64,000 bases of DNA from Asterella californica. Taxonomy: Eukaryota; Streptophyta; Marchantiopsida; Marchantiales; Aytoniaceae. Position 1 is the first letter of the stretch. Each line of letters opens with the position of its first letter. Location of the stretch: NCBI GenBank assembly GCA_036924285.1, contig JAYKYS010000001.1, positions 5,605,501 through 5,669,500 of the forward strand, given 5' to 3'. The notes below the pieces were generated by a model. That model worked only from the letters and a program-made list of their open reading frames with translations. It was not told where the DNA came from and ran no database searches. Below, piece after piece: positions 1 to 12,700 of this stretch. Both the position numbers and the translations under genes were made by a program.

Positions 1-3000
1 AGTGTGGAAAGTCGTAAGATGACACGTCAGGTGCACTTTTCAGACTATAACTGTCCATGCTGGCGTTTGCCACAGGAGATGATTGCCATGTCGAAAAGAA
101 ATACTGGACAAGTGATTTTAAATATAATAAGTCATGGCGTTGGTCAAGTAATATCCCAAACTCGGGTATCTGGTCAAGTAATTTTCCCGGTGAAGGGTGT
201 AGTTAGGCAAGAACCAAGAATATCTATACATTGACTACAGTATTATCTGTGAGTGACATTAATTCGACAAGCGGATTTTGAGGGGTACTCACAGTTATTA
301 GTGTCATATACACTAATTTTGTACTTACATTAATAAAACAAAACGTATTTCGTGTGAGATACATTAATTTTAACTACATTTAAATAGTCTGAGTGTAAAA
401 AAATCAAAACACTAAAACTTTTGGTTGAGAGCTTCTTAAAAAAAAAGTGGCTGGTAATCAGTCATTCAGATTTCATTTTGGAAGCTATTTTTATCATCTG
501 TGATCAGATGATTTTGGAGTTTCCAATTATGTCATCAAATCAGTCACTATTTTTTATTTAGTTTATTGAGTGAGTTTACAAAAGTTCGAATTTAGATTAT
601 ATTTTTATATTTTTATATTTTGTTTTGTTTTAATAGTGTTAATCTCTGTAAAATTTAAGATACACCTGAATTAAGTATACACACTAAATACTGTACAGTG
701 TAGTGACCACTAGTCAAGTACCGGGTAGGTTTCAGGAGTGAATAGTCCCGATATCGACTGTGACGTCAGAACTTGGTCCGCGTAGTATACCGGGCCGGAG
801 CAGGAAAGGTCTCGGAGTTGGAGGTGACTCGTTGATGGCTCTAACTTGGTGGTGCCTTACGGACCGCGTGTCGCTCTCTATGTGGCTGGCGTCTGATCCT
901 TCACCTGGTGATGTGCAATGCTTCGAAGCCGCCACGGTAGCGAGTTTATGAAATCTACCTTCTTTGCCGTTCACTTGATGTTTGCCTCTCGCACCGCACA
1001 ACCGAATCTTATGAACATATGCGTCATCGACGACGTGCACTTGCTTCTAACACGTGGGAATGTCATTCGATGGTTCATGCTGTTCATTTTACTCGCTCCA
1101 ACACTCTTCCCTCCCCGTCCGCCCGTTTTGTCTGGTGCTCCTTATCGGGTTTGAATCCGGTAATCTTCGTACTGTATATTTACGTTCCGTGATTAGGCCG
1201 AGGATCCACCAGTAGACGTGCGGTTAATACGGCGGTTTCGGATTACCAGACATTGTGTAATCCTGGGTATACGGCGGTTTCGGATTCGCAGACATTGTAA
1301 TGAAAGCAGTTCTTCGTCCTGAGGTCCAAATATTTTCTGTAAAGTATGCATAGATAGTCACTCATCTTCGTTAGATCAATGTATTTCAATATCATTCTTT
1401 TTCACCAGACAAAGTATTTTCCAATAGAACAAATGGTACGTTCGCTTTGCTTGGTCTGGTAATGAATTGTTAATAGATACACCCCTCTAAATTCATTTTA
1501 ATATTTTATTTTTCTTTCACAACCTCTTTGAAATAATCATTATGAATTTTTCTCCAAGACATCCATCAAAAGTCTATTTTCTCGAAGCACCCCTGGAAGA
1601 AACAGACGGGACTCGATCTCGCACACTCACGCTCACACATCCGGATTAGAGTTAAAGCCACCGTTCTAGATTATTGTATGTTTACATGTGTGATCAGTAA
1701 ATAGTTTTATAAATAGTTCTACTGCAACGTGAAATGTGATACTATCTTTGTAATATGTTTCTATTCTTCATATCAACGTATATTTAATTTAATCTATTCG
1801 ATTACTTGTAAATATTAATACAACTTCAGATAAATTTACACAGTACTTCATTTAATATGTAGATTCAATCCCGTTCACTATTCCTCATTAATCAGACTGC
1901 AAAATTTCTCCTTCGTTTCTTCTACTTGTCCTTTTCTTTCTTCCTTCCAAAAGTTCATGTTGCATGTATATTCGCTTCCTTCTTTTTCAACATTCCCTAA
2001 AACAAAAATATTTAAAATGATACATTTATAAAATATACATTCCCTGAGACTCCCTATTCAAACTATGAATTCTGTGCATGGGGCCTAATTCTGATTCCTT
2101 TTCTGCAATACGAGTGAGTACCTCCATGTTGCGTTCGGTTTGGTAGCAATTTTTCTTAGACTGATGGAACTCCAGTGACCGGCAGGGCCTGTCAAACCTG
2201 GGGTTTCATTATTTCCTTTCCCGAAACATGACTTAGACGTTCGACACGGAGATCACTTCCACTGCTGACACAAGTAACGCCTTCAGTCTACAGTAACCGG
2301 ATGTTGGTTGCGACCTGCTGTTGTAGATCGGCCATGGACCTAAAAACTCGCCGTCCTCACGTCACGGTAGTCCACCGTCAGACGAGTGGACGACCACAGA
2401 CTCGTACGCAGTTTGAGTGGTGCCTGGAGACAGAAGGAACGAGGTCTACGCCGTGAATCGAATATCGCGCATAGTTAGTCTGTGGCCACAAGACAGACCG
2501 AACGGGGCTACCGGTAGCCGGGCAGGCTCCGGAGGGAAAGGCAGGGAAGGCGAGGTCCGGGCGGATTGCCGCAGACAGAAGAAGACGAGAGGAGGGCGTC
2601 TAGATGCAGAACTCCAGTGACAGGGCGACTGCACATCTTGTGGATGGTCGTGTCGTCGATGGAGCTGTTGCTTTGGATCGGGAACATGGCGCCTTCTCTG
2701 CGGGGTAAGGGTAAGAGTTCCGCTGCGAGCGGGGCCCAGTGAGAAGTGAATGCAAACACTGCGTGCTTTTAACCGCCGACGATTTTATCCAGGGTGTTGA
2801 ATCGAGAAAACGAACTGTGTGAGAACGAGAGATAGGAGGCGCGCTGTCAGACAGGACAGAGAGAACGAACTAGCAGAGAAAGATGGAGAGGAAAAGAGTC
2901 GGGACGAGGTAGACTGGTGGTGGTGGTGACTCTGGTGACGACTAGGGAAGGGGAAAGGGAGACTGAAGGGAATGCAAGGGAAGGAAAGGCCAAACACGTA

Positions 3001-3858
3001 TACCGGTAGGGGACAAGAATTGACAGAGCAGTGCTAGACTTGCACTGGGCTGAGCCGAGCGTTTGGATTTTGGACTGCCTTGACGCCGAAAAGGGATGAA
3101 TAGGTGGATTCGAGAGTTGCAGGACACGTGGCTGAGAATAGCACCGATTAGAACTTGAAGGAGGATTGGAGTTCGAAAGTGCTCGGCATATTAGCTTGCG
3201 ACAGTCCTGCACTTGCCGAGTGCCGCGCTGGTTTCTTAAACCAATTCTCCTCTACTCTGCCTTGGCTTCGCAGCGAAGGTATGTTCAGGAGAGCGCAGCT
3301 GCAGTTGGAACGGGACTGTTGGTATAGATAGATCTTCACCTGGATTGAGTAAGCAGATAACATCCACTGAACTTTCTGAGCTCTATCCTCGCAGCTGGCC
3401 TGTTGTTTATTTGTCCATCGTTCCGCCGGTGTTGTCCTCTTGTCGCGTGACAAGCAGCGGGGATCTTTCCTGAAATTTCTTAGGAGCTTGAAGCAAGCCA
3501 GGAGTTACGCAAGGTTATGTTCGTCTACGGCTTCGAAAGATTTGTGCCAGGTGCTCATGGGAAATATATGTTTTAGTGATGATAGCTCACAGCTGAGCTG
3601 AACGTCGGCACAAAGACCTGTGACTACGGTTCCCATCATCCTTAAAAGAGATAAAAACAGAAACTCGTTACGGTTCAATCAGTCGCATAAACAGAATTGT
3701 CCGAATTCATTGGGAATATATATACCGGCGAGGTTGCACTTGAAATAGAGGAGCGGAAGGTATAGTTTCTGGTTGAAATTGAGTTTAGGTGCAAGACTTA
3801 GTATCCCGCGTCCAGCGGGAGTGGCCTCTCCAGGAGTTAAAAAGGCAAGAGGGAGTGT
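1..3858. other. Intergenic flank and probable 5' leader of the solanesyl diphosphate synthase gene
   Basis: I recognise no gene here. Bases 1-2250 are mostly AT-rich. The short motif 'ggtcaagtaat' (or a one-base variant) recurs between about 112 and 184. A 41-bp tandem duplication sits at about 1228-1300. From about 2300 the composition becomes GC-richer, with long purine-rich stretches on the + strand (about 2800-2990), which fits a promoter or 5' UTR for the gene starting at 3859. Short open frames on either strand here are serine-, arginine- or proline-rich composition artefacts with no family resemblance. The leader assignment is an inference from position and composition. Confidence 0.5.
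1228..1300. repeat. 41-bp tandem duplication
   Basis: The segment starting 'tacggcggtttcggatt' at 1228 recurs at 1269, and both copies continue into 'cagacattgt'. The copies differ at a few bases. No function is apparent. Confidence 0.8.
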
Positions 3859-6800
3859 ATGGCTGCGGTCATGGCTAGTATGCCAAATGGCGGACTTTGC
3901 AGGAGCGTTACTGAAAGCTGCAACGTCTGCTGTCAAATGTACTCTTCGTCAGCTGCATCCTCGAAGAGCTTCCAGCCTCGTAGCACTGGGACTGGTCATG
4001 GTTTGGAGAAATACACCGGCTTTAAAGTTGACGCCTTCAAGCCCGCGGGTCCGCCTAGGGACGAGAAGACTGGAGCTAGGCGCAATGGCGGTCTTAGTGT
4101 ACAGCAGTCTTTTCCCTCGACGATAAATTCAGATGCTGCTGAAAATTTGACGCTTGCCGGTCAGAAATCAGCGAGTGTACCCACTGTCACAGGTACGCAG
4201 ATACAACACCAAGCACCATCTCTGTGATCTATTCTGTCAGCACTACAATGTGTCCACGATTGCCCACGGGGTGGCATTATCGTACACCTCAAAGCGAGAT
4301 GTGAAGCTGGAACACTGTGGGTGCGTGGATGCGTACTGTCTTTTCAGTTGATTTTGGATTCGCGGAATTCCCACGGTACGGTATGACTCTAGGGCAGGTT
4401 TCGCTGTGGACTGGCAGAGTCAGATCGAGGCAGACAATGTTTCACACTTCCCACCCCTCTTAGTACTAATAGGATGTTGTCTCAGTAGCTCACAGGACGT
4501 CATTGGAATGAAAGAAGGTCGTAGTCTTTGATCTGAACGCCGAGGCAGCTAGCTGTAATTACTGCACTCCTGAAACAGGGCATTTTAAGTTTCGGGGGTG
4601 AAGGATAAGTCTCCTTCCTTACTGCTTTTTCGTTGCATACTTTTACGTGTACTGGAAGATTAGAATCATGTACGGTTGGCAGGAAGGAGCGGTTTAGCTG
4701 ACTGTTAGCTGGCGGTCCTGCGTAAGTCTCGGATTAGTGGATAGGTAACTTCGAGGCTTTTCTTCTTACGGATTACCCTTACAGTGAGGATTCAGTTCGC
4801 AGTTGCTCCTGTTCGATTAGAGGTAGTAATTCTCGGAGTTCTTACGGTCCTACAAACTAGATAGGTTTTAAAAGCTGAATCAACCAGATGAATGAAATGC
4901 TTTCCATACAACGTCCCAAGTTCTTCCTTTCACTTATGCCTCTCTGAAAATTCTTGGTGATGGGTGCAAACATAACTGACATAAGTCTGCCTCAGGCTGC
5001 TCCTGTTCAATTAGAGGTAGTAATTCTGGGAGATCTTACGGGCCTACAAACTAGATAGGTTTTAAAAGCTGAATGAACCAGATGAATGAAATGCTTTCCA
5101 TACAACGTCCCAAGTTCTCCGTTCACTTATGCCTCTCTGGAAATTCTTTGTAACGGGTGCAGACATAAATGGGGCACATGGAAGCACATCGGCACCGAAG
5201 GAAAGCTCACCTGGGGCTTCAAGCAAACAAGGATCAAGAACTAAGATGTCCTTGAATGGAATCATGGCGCCAGTAGCAGACGACCTCAAAGTTCTGAACG
5301 AAACTTTACACACGGTATGCCCCAAGACGGATAGAAGGAAATGTTGATGGTTTGTAGAATATTAATGTTCCCTACTGTTACTCTTCTACAATGTTTACCT
5401 TCAACATTTTGGTACTCCCTACTGGGCGTCGACGAAAGAGTTGTACATAAAAGTAACCTGCTTGTTGTGAATGGCGCCTGTGTAGATTCTCGGGGCTGAA
5501 AATCCTTTACTTATGGCGGCAGCAGAGCAGATCTTTAGCGCCGGAGGCAAAAGATTGAGGCCTGCCATGGTGTTTCTAGTCTCGAAGGCTACTGCGGAGC
5601 TCGCAGGACTAGAGTACGTTTTGCTTTCCTCCTCTTCGAAAGGACATACGTTGTTCTAAATTCGTGTAAACATTTTTGCTGTCATGCTCCGTCGACAAGA
5701 ATACAGGTAGCGGTGGGTGTTATGCTGTTTTATCTAGGGTTGCGGGACTTCTGTTTCTTTTCTGACGGACGACCGGGTTCAGATCAGTGGCCGTTCAGTT
5801 GTTACTTGGATCAGTCTGTGGTTGAGAGATAATCTAGCAAATTTCACCACCACCGTCACTGGTTAGCAACGGAGTTAGTCTTGTCTGTGTTTAGAACAAG
5901 TTTGACAACTCTTCTAGTGCTATACTTCTCGCCCCTCTCTTCTCTGCTTATTTTGGGTCTTATTTCTTCTGACTTGAGACTGAAGTGCTAGAGCAAACGG
6001 CGTTGTTATGCAGTACTCCCAGTATCTTCGAATTACAGTTTAGAGAGAACGTGTTTGTAGGCACAACAGTGAAACCGTAGATTCACACTGCTGTGTGAAA
6101 TTTTCTACACAGCTCCCTGCAGTCTCAACACTGGGACCTTTATCCAGTGGTCCCAGTTATATTCGAGTTGCAGTTTAGAGGGAACGTCTTTGTAAGCACA
6201 AAAGTAAAACCGTTGACTCACAGCTGTGTGAAACTGTCGGCACAGCTCCATGCAGTCTCAGCACTGGCGCTTAGCTCAAGTCATCGAGATGATACACACG
6301 GCTAGCTTGATACATGATGATGTCCTTGACGAAAGCGATAAACGCCGAGGTTTGTACACGGCTTATGATCCACCTGCACGCTTCTCTCTGACTACGTCAT
6401 GATGACATTCCACAAGTATATTCTGTACGCTGTTCACCAGTGGTCTTTGGACATATTTCTTGCAGGGAAGGACACGGTCCACACTATGTTTGGGACTCGT
6501 GTAGCGGTGTTGGCAGGTGACTACATGTTTGCGCAGTCATCATGGTATCTAGCCAACCTTGAGAACTTGGAAGTGATAAAACTGATTAGTCAGGTATAAC
6601 ATCGTCCTGTTACTCGAGCAGATTTCTTACGCGTTTGGTCTCTTTTACGAGTTTTTCAGTTCTCTGGATATCTCAGGAATGGCATAGACGAGGATATACT
6701 TCCTTTCTCCATTAGTCGTGTAAATTGTCTGTTCGGGTGAGTTTGTGGTACTCGGTCAGGAAATGTAGGTACAGCAGCGGATAGGTCACACCGCCTTCGT

Positions 6801-7487
6801 GGCAAGAGGGGAGAAGTCGCTACCTTTGGTGGGCAGGTAGAGACTCGTAAGGAGGAATTGATGCAAAAGTTGATCATCTCCGATGGAGGTGGAGTGGATA
6901 AACAACTGACTGAAGAGGTTTGTGATGTCTGTTGACAGGTGATCAAAGACTTCGCCAGTGGAGAGATCAAGCAAGCTATGAGTCTGTTTGACTGTGATCT
7001 GACGTTGCAGGAATATCTGGATAAAAGCTATTATAAGACTGCGTCTTTGATCGCTGCAAGCACCAGATCTGCAGCGATATTTAGTGGAGTGAGTGAGAGT
7101 GTGTGCGACATGATGTATGATTATGGTTTGCAACTTGGATTAGCCTTCCAGGTCGTAGACGACATTCTGGACTTCACTCAAACTTCAGAACAGCTTGGGA
7201 AACCTGCCGGTAGTGACTTAGCAAAAGGGAACCTTACAGCTCCTGTACTGTTTGCATTAGAACAAGAGTCGGAGCTTAGAGATTTGATTGCGGGAGAGTT
7301 TACCGACAAGGGCTCGTTAGAAGCAGCCATTGCTCTGGTTATTAGGGGAGGAGGTATTGAGAAAGCTAGAAAGCTCGCTCAGGAGAAGGGTAATCTGGCA
7401 CTTAAGGATCTTGATTGTCTACCTCAAGGTCCCCTTCGACGTTCTTTAGAAGGTATGGTCGATTATGTTCTAGACCGAATTTATTAG
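3859..7487 (+). CDS. SPS: Solanesyl diphosphate synthase, plastid-type (multi-exon)
   Basis: A trans-long-chain prenyl diphosphate synthase that extends allylic diphosphates with isopentenyl diphosphate to make the C45 side chain of plastoquinone. Exons I can place: 3859-4192, 5163-5314, 5486-5613, about 6256-6349, 6466-6593 and 6939-7487 (stop TAG). Every listed intron has GT/AG borders, and phases agree except between exons 3 and 4. Exon 1 starts with [10 protein letters not shown] and is Ser/Thr-rich, a plausible chloroplast transit peptide. Exon 3 holds [12 protein letters not shown]. Exon 4 holds the first aspartate-rich motif DDVLD, after [10 protein letters not shown]. The last exon holds the second, DDILD, followed by the family stretch [19 protein letters not shown]. 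Exon 3 ends in phase 2 and exon 4 needs phase 0, so a short connecting exon (about six residues in the Arabidopsis relatives) must lie in 5614-6255; I could not fix it. Introns 1 and 3 contain tandem duplications. Confidence 0.9.
4804..5190 (+). repeat. 194-bp tandem duplication spanning an intron-exon border
   Basis: The segment beginning 'tgctcctgttc' at 4804 recurs at 4998, with near-identical sequence for about 180 bp. The second copy supplies the exon 2 acceptor of the solanesyl diphosphate synthase gene ('gggtgcag', exon from 5163). The matching place in the first copy reads 'gggtgcaa', so it has no AG there. Confidence 0.85.
6012..6270 (+). repeat. About 134-bp tandem duplication including an exon start
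   Basis: A segment from about 6012 is repeated from about 6146. Shared blocks include 'cagtttagag', 'gtgtgaaa', 'cacagctcc' and 'gcagtctca(a/g)cactgg'. The downstream copy leads into the exon that encodes the DDVLD motif. The upstream copy still carries an intact 'tgcag' acceptor and the first codons of that exon. Confidence 0.8.
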
Positions 7488-9760
7488 AGAAGTGTCCTGT
7501 CTTTCATTCGTAAACGACGAGGGTGAATGAAAACCTTCCCTCTCCCATGTATGTATAGTTCCTGAAAGAAAAGGAAGTTGGTGTCATTGTAACTTTACGT
7601 TCTATTTTTTCATGTCACAGAAAATTGATGACATAAAAGATAATGTCGCCCAGACAAACTTTAGTAAAACGCTGCGTCATTTAAAGGCTCAGGGGAAGGT
7701 TCTATAGTCTACCGTGCATTGCAGTTGACGGTGAAAACTAGTGTTCGGTATATGGTGCGCCCGAACGGCGTACACAAAATTAGTTTTAACGTGATTGAGG
7801 GTTTGGTTATCAAGCTGATCTCTATTCTTGTCGGTCGTTCACGCGTGAGGATGTTATCGAATTGACAAGGAGTTCATTTGTCATGTCATGTTCCAGAGCA
7901 GCTATGCTATTTGCCGTTTATCTGATCCCAAGTACCTGCACTTTCGACTGATCCCCAAATCGTGTTTTCCCTTAATTTGCGTCACGGTGAATCGTGAGTG
8001 ATACTTGAATTGCCGGGGCTGTCTGAAGTATTTCTCTACTGGCATGAAAGAGTTACCTTTTCCACGTTGACGTGCACGCATATCGGGCATCGAAAAACAT
8101 GCGGTGATTAAACCGAGATGCGTGAGGTCCTTAATCGCTGATAGACTGAGTCTTGCAATTTAATCAACCAGCAACGGGTCGCAATTCGCAGTTCGGAAAG
8201 CGGAAATAAGCAGAACTTGCAACGCCTCACGAAGAGGTAGAAGAACGTCGTTCACTCCGAGCTGGTCTATCCTAGATCCAGCAACTCCCTTCTATCAACA
8301 TCAGAGACGTAGAATATTCATTCCCGCAGAAATCATCATCGAGTCAGCAGCATTTGCCAACCTGTGCTGTTGAGGACTCTCTTGCAACCCTCTCTCAGCA
8401 CGAACATGTTGGGTCGATTCCCGGCTGACTCCTTCCCGAACCTACCCTGTCATTCTCAGTGATGCGTTCTCGAGGTGGTACATTCCCGACATAAATTTTT
8501 CTCGGTTCTGCAGATGTCACGTGCTCTCAGAGAGGTTTACCAAGTCTCCGTGCATTTCCGCTAAGCATATGACACGGAGGCCAGAGCGCAGCCGCAATGG
8601 ACAAGAACCAGTAGAATCTAGACTCTAGAGGCGGCCCTGTCCAAAGAAGCTAACGAGCACATGCAATCGCATACTTGTTGGAGGGGTCCAACAGTATGCG
8701 AAGCAAGGGATGAAGGAAAGTCGAGTTAGCCGGAGAAAAACGCGAGTATGATTGCCAACGACGATCTTGAGGATCCTTGCACACAAACGCATCGTGCTAA
8801 ACTGCTGCCCAACAGGACGGGTTGTTTGCAGGGAAGGTGAACGTAGGGAGGGAGCGTCGCTGGGAGCACATCCCAAAGTAGGCGACGAACTCTCTTAGAA
8901 AACCAAGTTTGGCGAGTGACAGTGGCAGGTCGTGAAGGAGGGTCGGGCGGTTGCAATGCGATTCTCGGGAGGTGGCTGCCTTGCAGGTTTCTCTCATGTG
9001 ATTACACTGCAGCTGGTAAATTTATCTTCGTGCGTGCGTGCATGCTTGCTTGCTTGCTACATGTCCCTGTACTTCTCGTTGTACTCTGTCATTGCCCGTG
9101 AATTTGGATTACTTGGAAGTCTGTGGAATTCTGCTGGTTATGACATATTGGTTGTCAGTGGGCTGATTTGCTCTGGGATATTGATTCCGAAATAGCATGA
9201 TGTTTCATCATTTCGTAGGTAAGTTTGCATGTGAGCTGGTGTCTTCTTGTCGGGGTTTGAGTTTGAGAAATCTCGGGATTGCTTGGTGGCACTAGAGATG
9301 AATATACAGCTGCTTCCGTCAGGGGGCATTGGAATTTGAACGTGTATTTGTTGTATTTCGTTGATTTGGCCTATTTTAGTGAGGTTTTTGTAATCTTTGG
9401 GTAGGACAGGCGACGGGATCATGAATGTGGTAGTACTTCCTAAATTTCTTTAACATTGGAAATGTCAATCGCCTTTAATTTATTTTTTGATATGCCATTC
9501 ATTCGCTGTCAAGTAGGTGACATGCAAGGCGGAGCTAAAGTTGCTGATCCACTTTACGACGCGAAACTGAAAGCGTCTATATCGTTTACATTTATTGTCA
9601 GTTATTCTGAGTTACAAGCAGTAGGCTTAAGATTTTTGAAGTGTGGTACGGCGGAAATTTGAGCAGTAAGTAACAAGGTGTTAATCCATACAAGTACCTA
9701 GTCTTAATCTGGAGTATTAATTTTTCCTGCTTGTTTTGCGGCTCATGCCTATGTCCGCGG
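7488..9760. other. Intergenic: 3' flank of SPS and 5' flank of the Nudix gene
   Basis: I see no recognisable gene. A tetranucleotide-like run (tgcg, then ttgc units) lies at about 9030-9057. Part of 8600-9760 may be promoter or leader of the Nudix hydrolase gene. The short frames here have no family features. Confidence 0.4.
9030..9057. repeat. Short TGCG/TTGC microsatellite
   Basis: A run of tgcg units followed by 'catgc' and three ttgc units, seen directly. Confidence 0.8.
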
Positions 9761-12700
9761 ATGCAGAAGCAAATTACCACGAGTCGAGCTTGTCAGGCTC
9801 CGGTGTACAGGCCAACGACTTCTCTGAAGCGGGTAGCTGGATTTTCTGAAAACTTCCGCGATAGTAAGAGACGTTTAACATTTGTAAGGCCTCTGTTGGA
9901 GTCTATCTCGAGCGCAGGAATCTGCCGTTCAAGAACATCTAGTTCAATGGCATCTCAGGAAGGTCAAGCCTTGGCAGAAATACCATCAGTTGACATAGGT
10001 GGGAATGCAGTACCAGTAAAGGGAGCCGCAGGAGTGTCTGAAACACAAATAAGGTTTGTTTAGCTCCTCAGTTCATATCCTGAGTACCATGGTTGATGTG
10101 ATGGAAAACAGCCGTTGACATCGTGTTTCTTACAGTGTGCATCCCTCTGTATCTTGGCGAACATGAATAGAATCATCTGCTCCTTCACTGTATACAGTAT
10201 TCATGGAGAAATCAGCCAGATGTCATGTTGGTGCCTACTGCTACCCTACATGCGCTGCACAATTATCGTGGGAGTGAAGGACTTCATGGGCCGGTCAAGC
10301 GGATTTGTTTCTGCAATGATAATTCTGTGCTTTACAATTTCTCAACTTTGATTGACAGGCAAGCAATCAGTTCGCAAGTTTTCAAGCAATGGGTAAAGTA
10401 TATGACAGGACAGAACGGGATTCTGTGCCTGGGTGGAAGTGGAGGAGCCCGATGCTCCCTCAAGCAAGTAACTATTCAGGTTCATGCCGTTTAACTGGTC
10501 ATTCTCGGGCAAGATCACTTTCAGTCTCCTTTTGTGGCCAGCTTAAAGAGCCCCGGATCAAAATAAGATAGTCCTCTTTTGACCTCCATTGTACCATCGT
10601 GTTTCTTGGATCTTCATATGTGCGGTCTATCTTGCGTGCCGAGAAAGTGTTCTTCGTGAAGTGAAGACGGTCAAGTAGACCATTATCACAGTGAAGTCCC
10701 GGCCTAGGGGCATGAGCTCTGTATGATTTCTGCACATACACCAGGCGCTGAAGACGTTGTAATGTGGCCATGTCGTGGTGTAAACGGTGGTGATCACTAC
10801 GCTGTTTTTTCTCAACGTTATAGGTCAATCTTTACATTGCACTAGTTGCTCAGGAGCACAATTGTTGTTCATTGATTCCTCGGCTAGGACAAGTGTCTAC
10901 TTCCTTAATCATCGTTCTCCCTGTTTTCTGTTCAACGAATCCCTGTTGTTTAGATGTGACAAACTTAAGTAGCCAGTTGTGAGAAGCTCCAGAGATTTCA
11001 CGCAGAGTTCACACATCTATTGGTAACAATGTCCACATGTCTGTTCGTTTTATCAAACGTCTTAAAATTTGCTTTCCTGGTTCGGATGATGCTTCTTGCT
11101 TCAGGTGCTTTACAACATGTTTTCAACCGTATTATTTGGTTTGTCAGTTGTGCCGAAACCTGGTTCGCACGTCAGCTCAAAATGCTCTCTTTGATCATGT
11201 TATCGCTCATCCTGGAACATATAACGGAACTCTCCTTTTATTGTAGATGGTTATGTTATCTGTACACATAACTGAAATGATTTCATCCTAGTGTCCCCTT
11301 TGGTCTGCAGAGTCACATCATATTGATCATACTTGTGTGGACTGTTCTTATTTTCTATTCTGACGTTGCAGTTGGGACTCTTACCAACAGAGTGTAGATA
11401 TGTTTGGATCCCGAGTTGGATTTGTGAAATTCAAAGCAGACGTGATTGATGAGAAATCTGGGGCGAAGGTGAGTGAACTTGCTCAGCGCTTGTTATCTCG
11501 TAACAGGAATCGGCATAGTTCACAGATATTCCTTTGGCTTAAATTTCCCTCCCGTCGATTTCCCTACATTTACCTTTCACCTCCTGAATCGCCAGTTATT
11601 TGGCGATTCAGGAGGTGAAAGGTAAATGTAGCAAGTGCATGGACCTGATTCTTGTCGCTCTATATCTTATCTGTTTTATCCTGGTGTATGGGCTTTGCCA
11701 GCTGCCTGGCATTGTCTTCGGACGTGGAGGAGCAGTTGGCATTCTCATGTTGTTGGAGTGTGAAGGAGAGAAGTATGCTGTTCTCACGGAACAGGTACGA
11801 CAAAGATAGGTTTGCTAAGTCCGTTGCAATTTTATTTTAACTGACGTCTCCTATGCGTGTATGCGGTGGATACATTTTGTGACGTGTCGTGTTATGTTGG
11901 GTGTTGGTTCCAGATCTACTATGTAGACGTGCAGTATGTACATACAAAGTGCCCAGAGTTCGATGTTGATTTGTCATTTGATGGTTTTCTGCTTCTCCTC
12001 TGGTGTTTCAAAGAGTTTCAAATAGTTACTCCCGTACTGAGAATCCCGAGCAAATCCCATGGACGCTTGGTGCACCATGCAGCGTTCTTCCAAGCATATG
12101 AACAAGATTCTCTTGTGTTTAGGCAAGGGTTCCAGTTGGGCGAAGCTTAATGGAACTGCCGGCCGGTATGCTGGATTCGGATGATGGAGACTTTGTTGGA
12201 ACGGCTGCTCGTGAGGTTGGCATTAACCATGCTTCCGCTTGTTCCCTTCTTCCCTAAATCCCTTCGACCAGGCTCTGTTGCTTTTTGACACTTCTAAGTT
12301 AAGTGAGCTTGGTATGTCGCTTCGTGCATTACTTCACTTTAGTCTCTACGTTATCAGGCAATTGGTACGATCTAACTACATACACGTTGCAGATAGAAGA
12401 GGAGACGGGAATCCAAGTTAAGACCTCAGACTTAGTCGATCTGACTGCATTGCTGGATGAGTCAACTGGTCGGAAGATGTTCCCTTCTCCAGTAAGACCT
12501 TCCGTTCATGGTTTTTCTAGAGACAGAATTGTGTGCATCGTTGACTCACTACCTGGTTCTTGCTTCCCATGTTCCTTCCGGTATATATGTCCGTGATGTA
12601 TAAAATACTAGTTCTACAGGCGAGGGACTTGAAATACGGTGTACTTCTCTGTGGTTAAATCAATCACCTCTTAGCATGGACCAACGAAGTTTGAGAGTGC

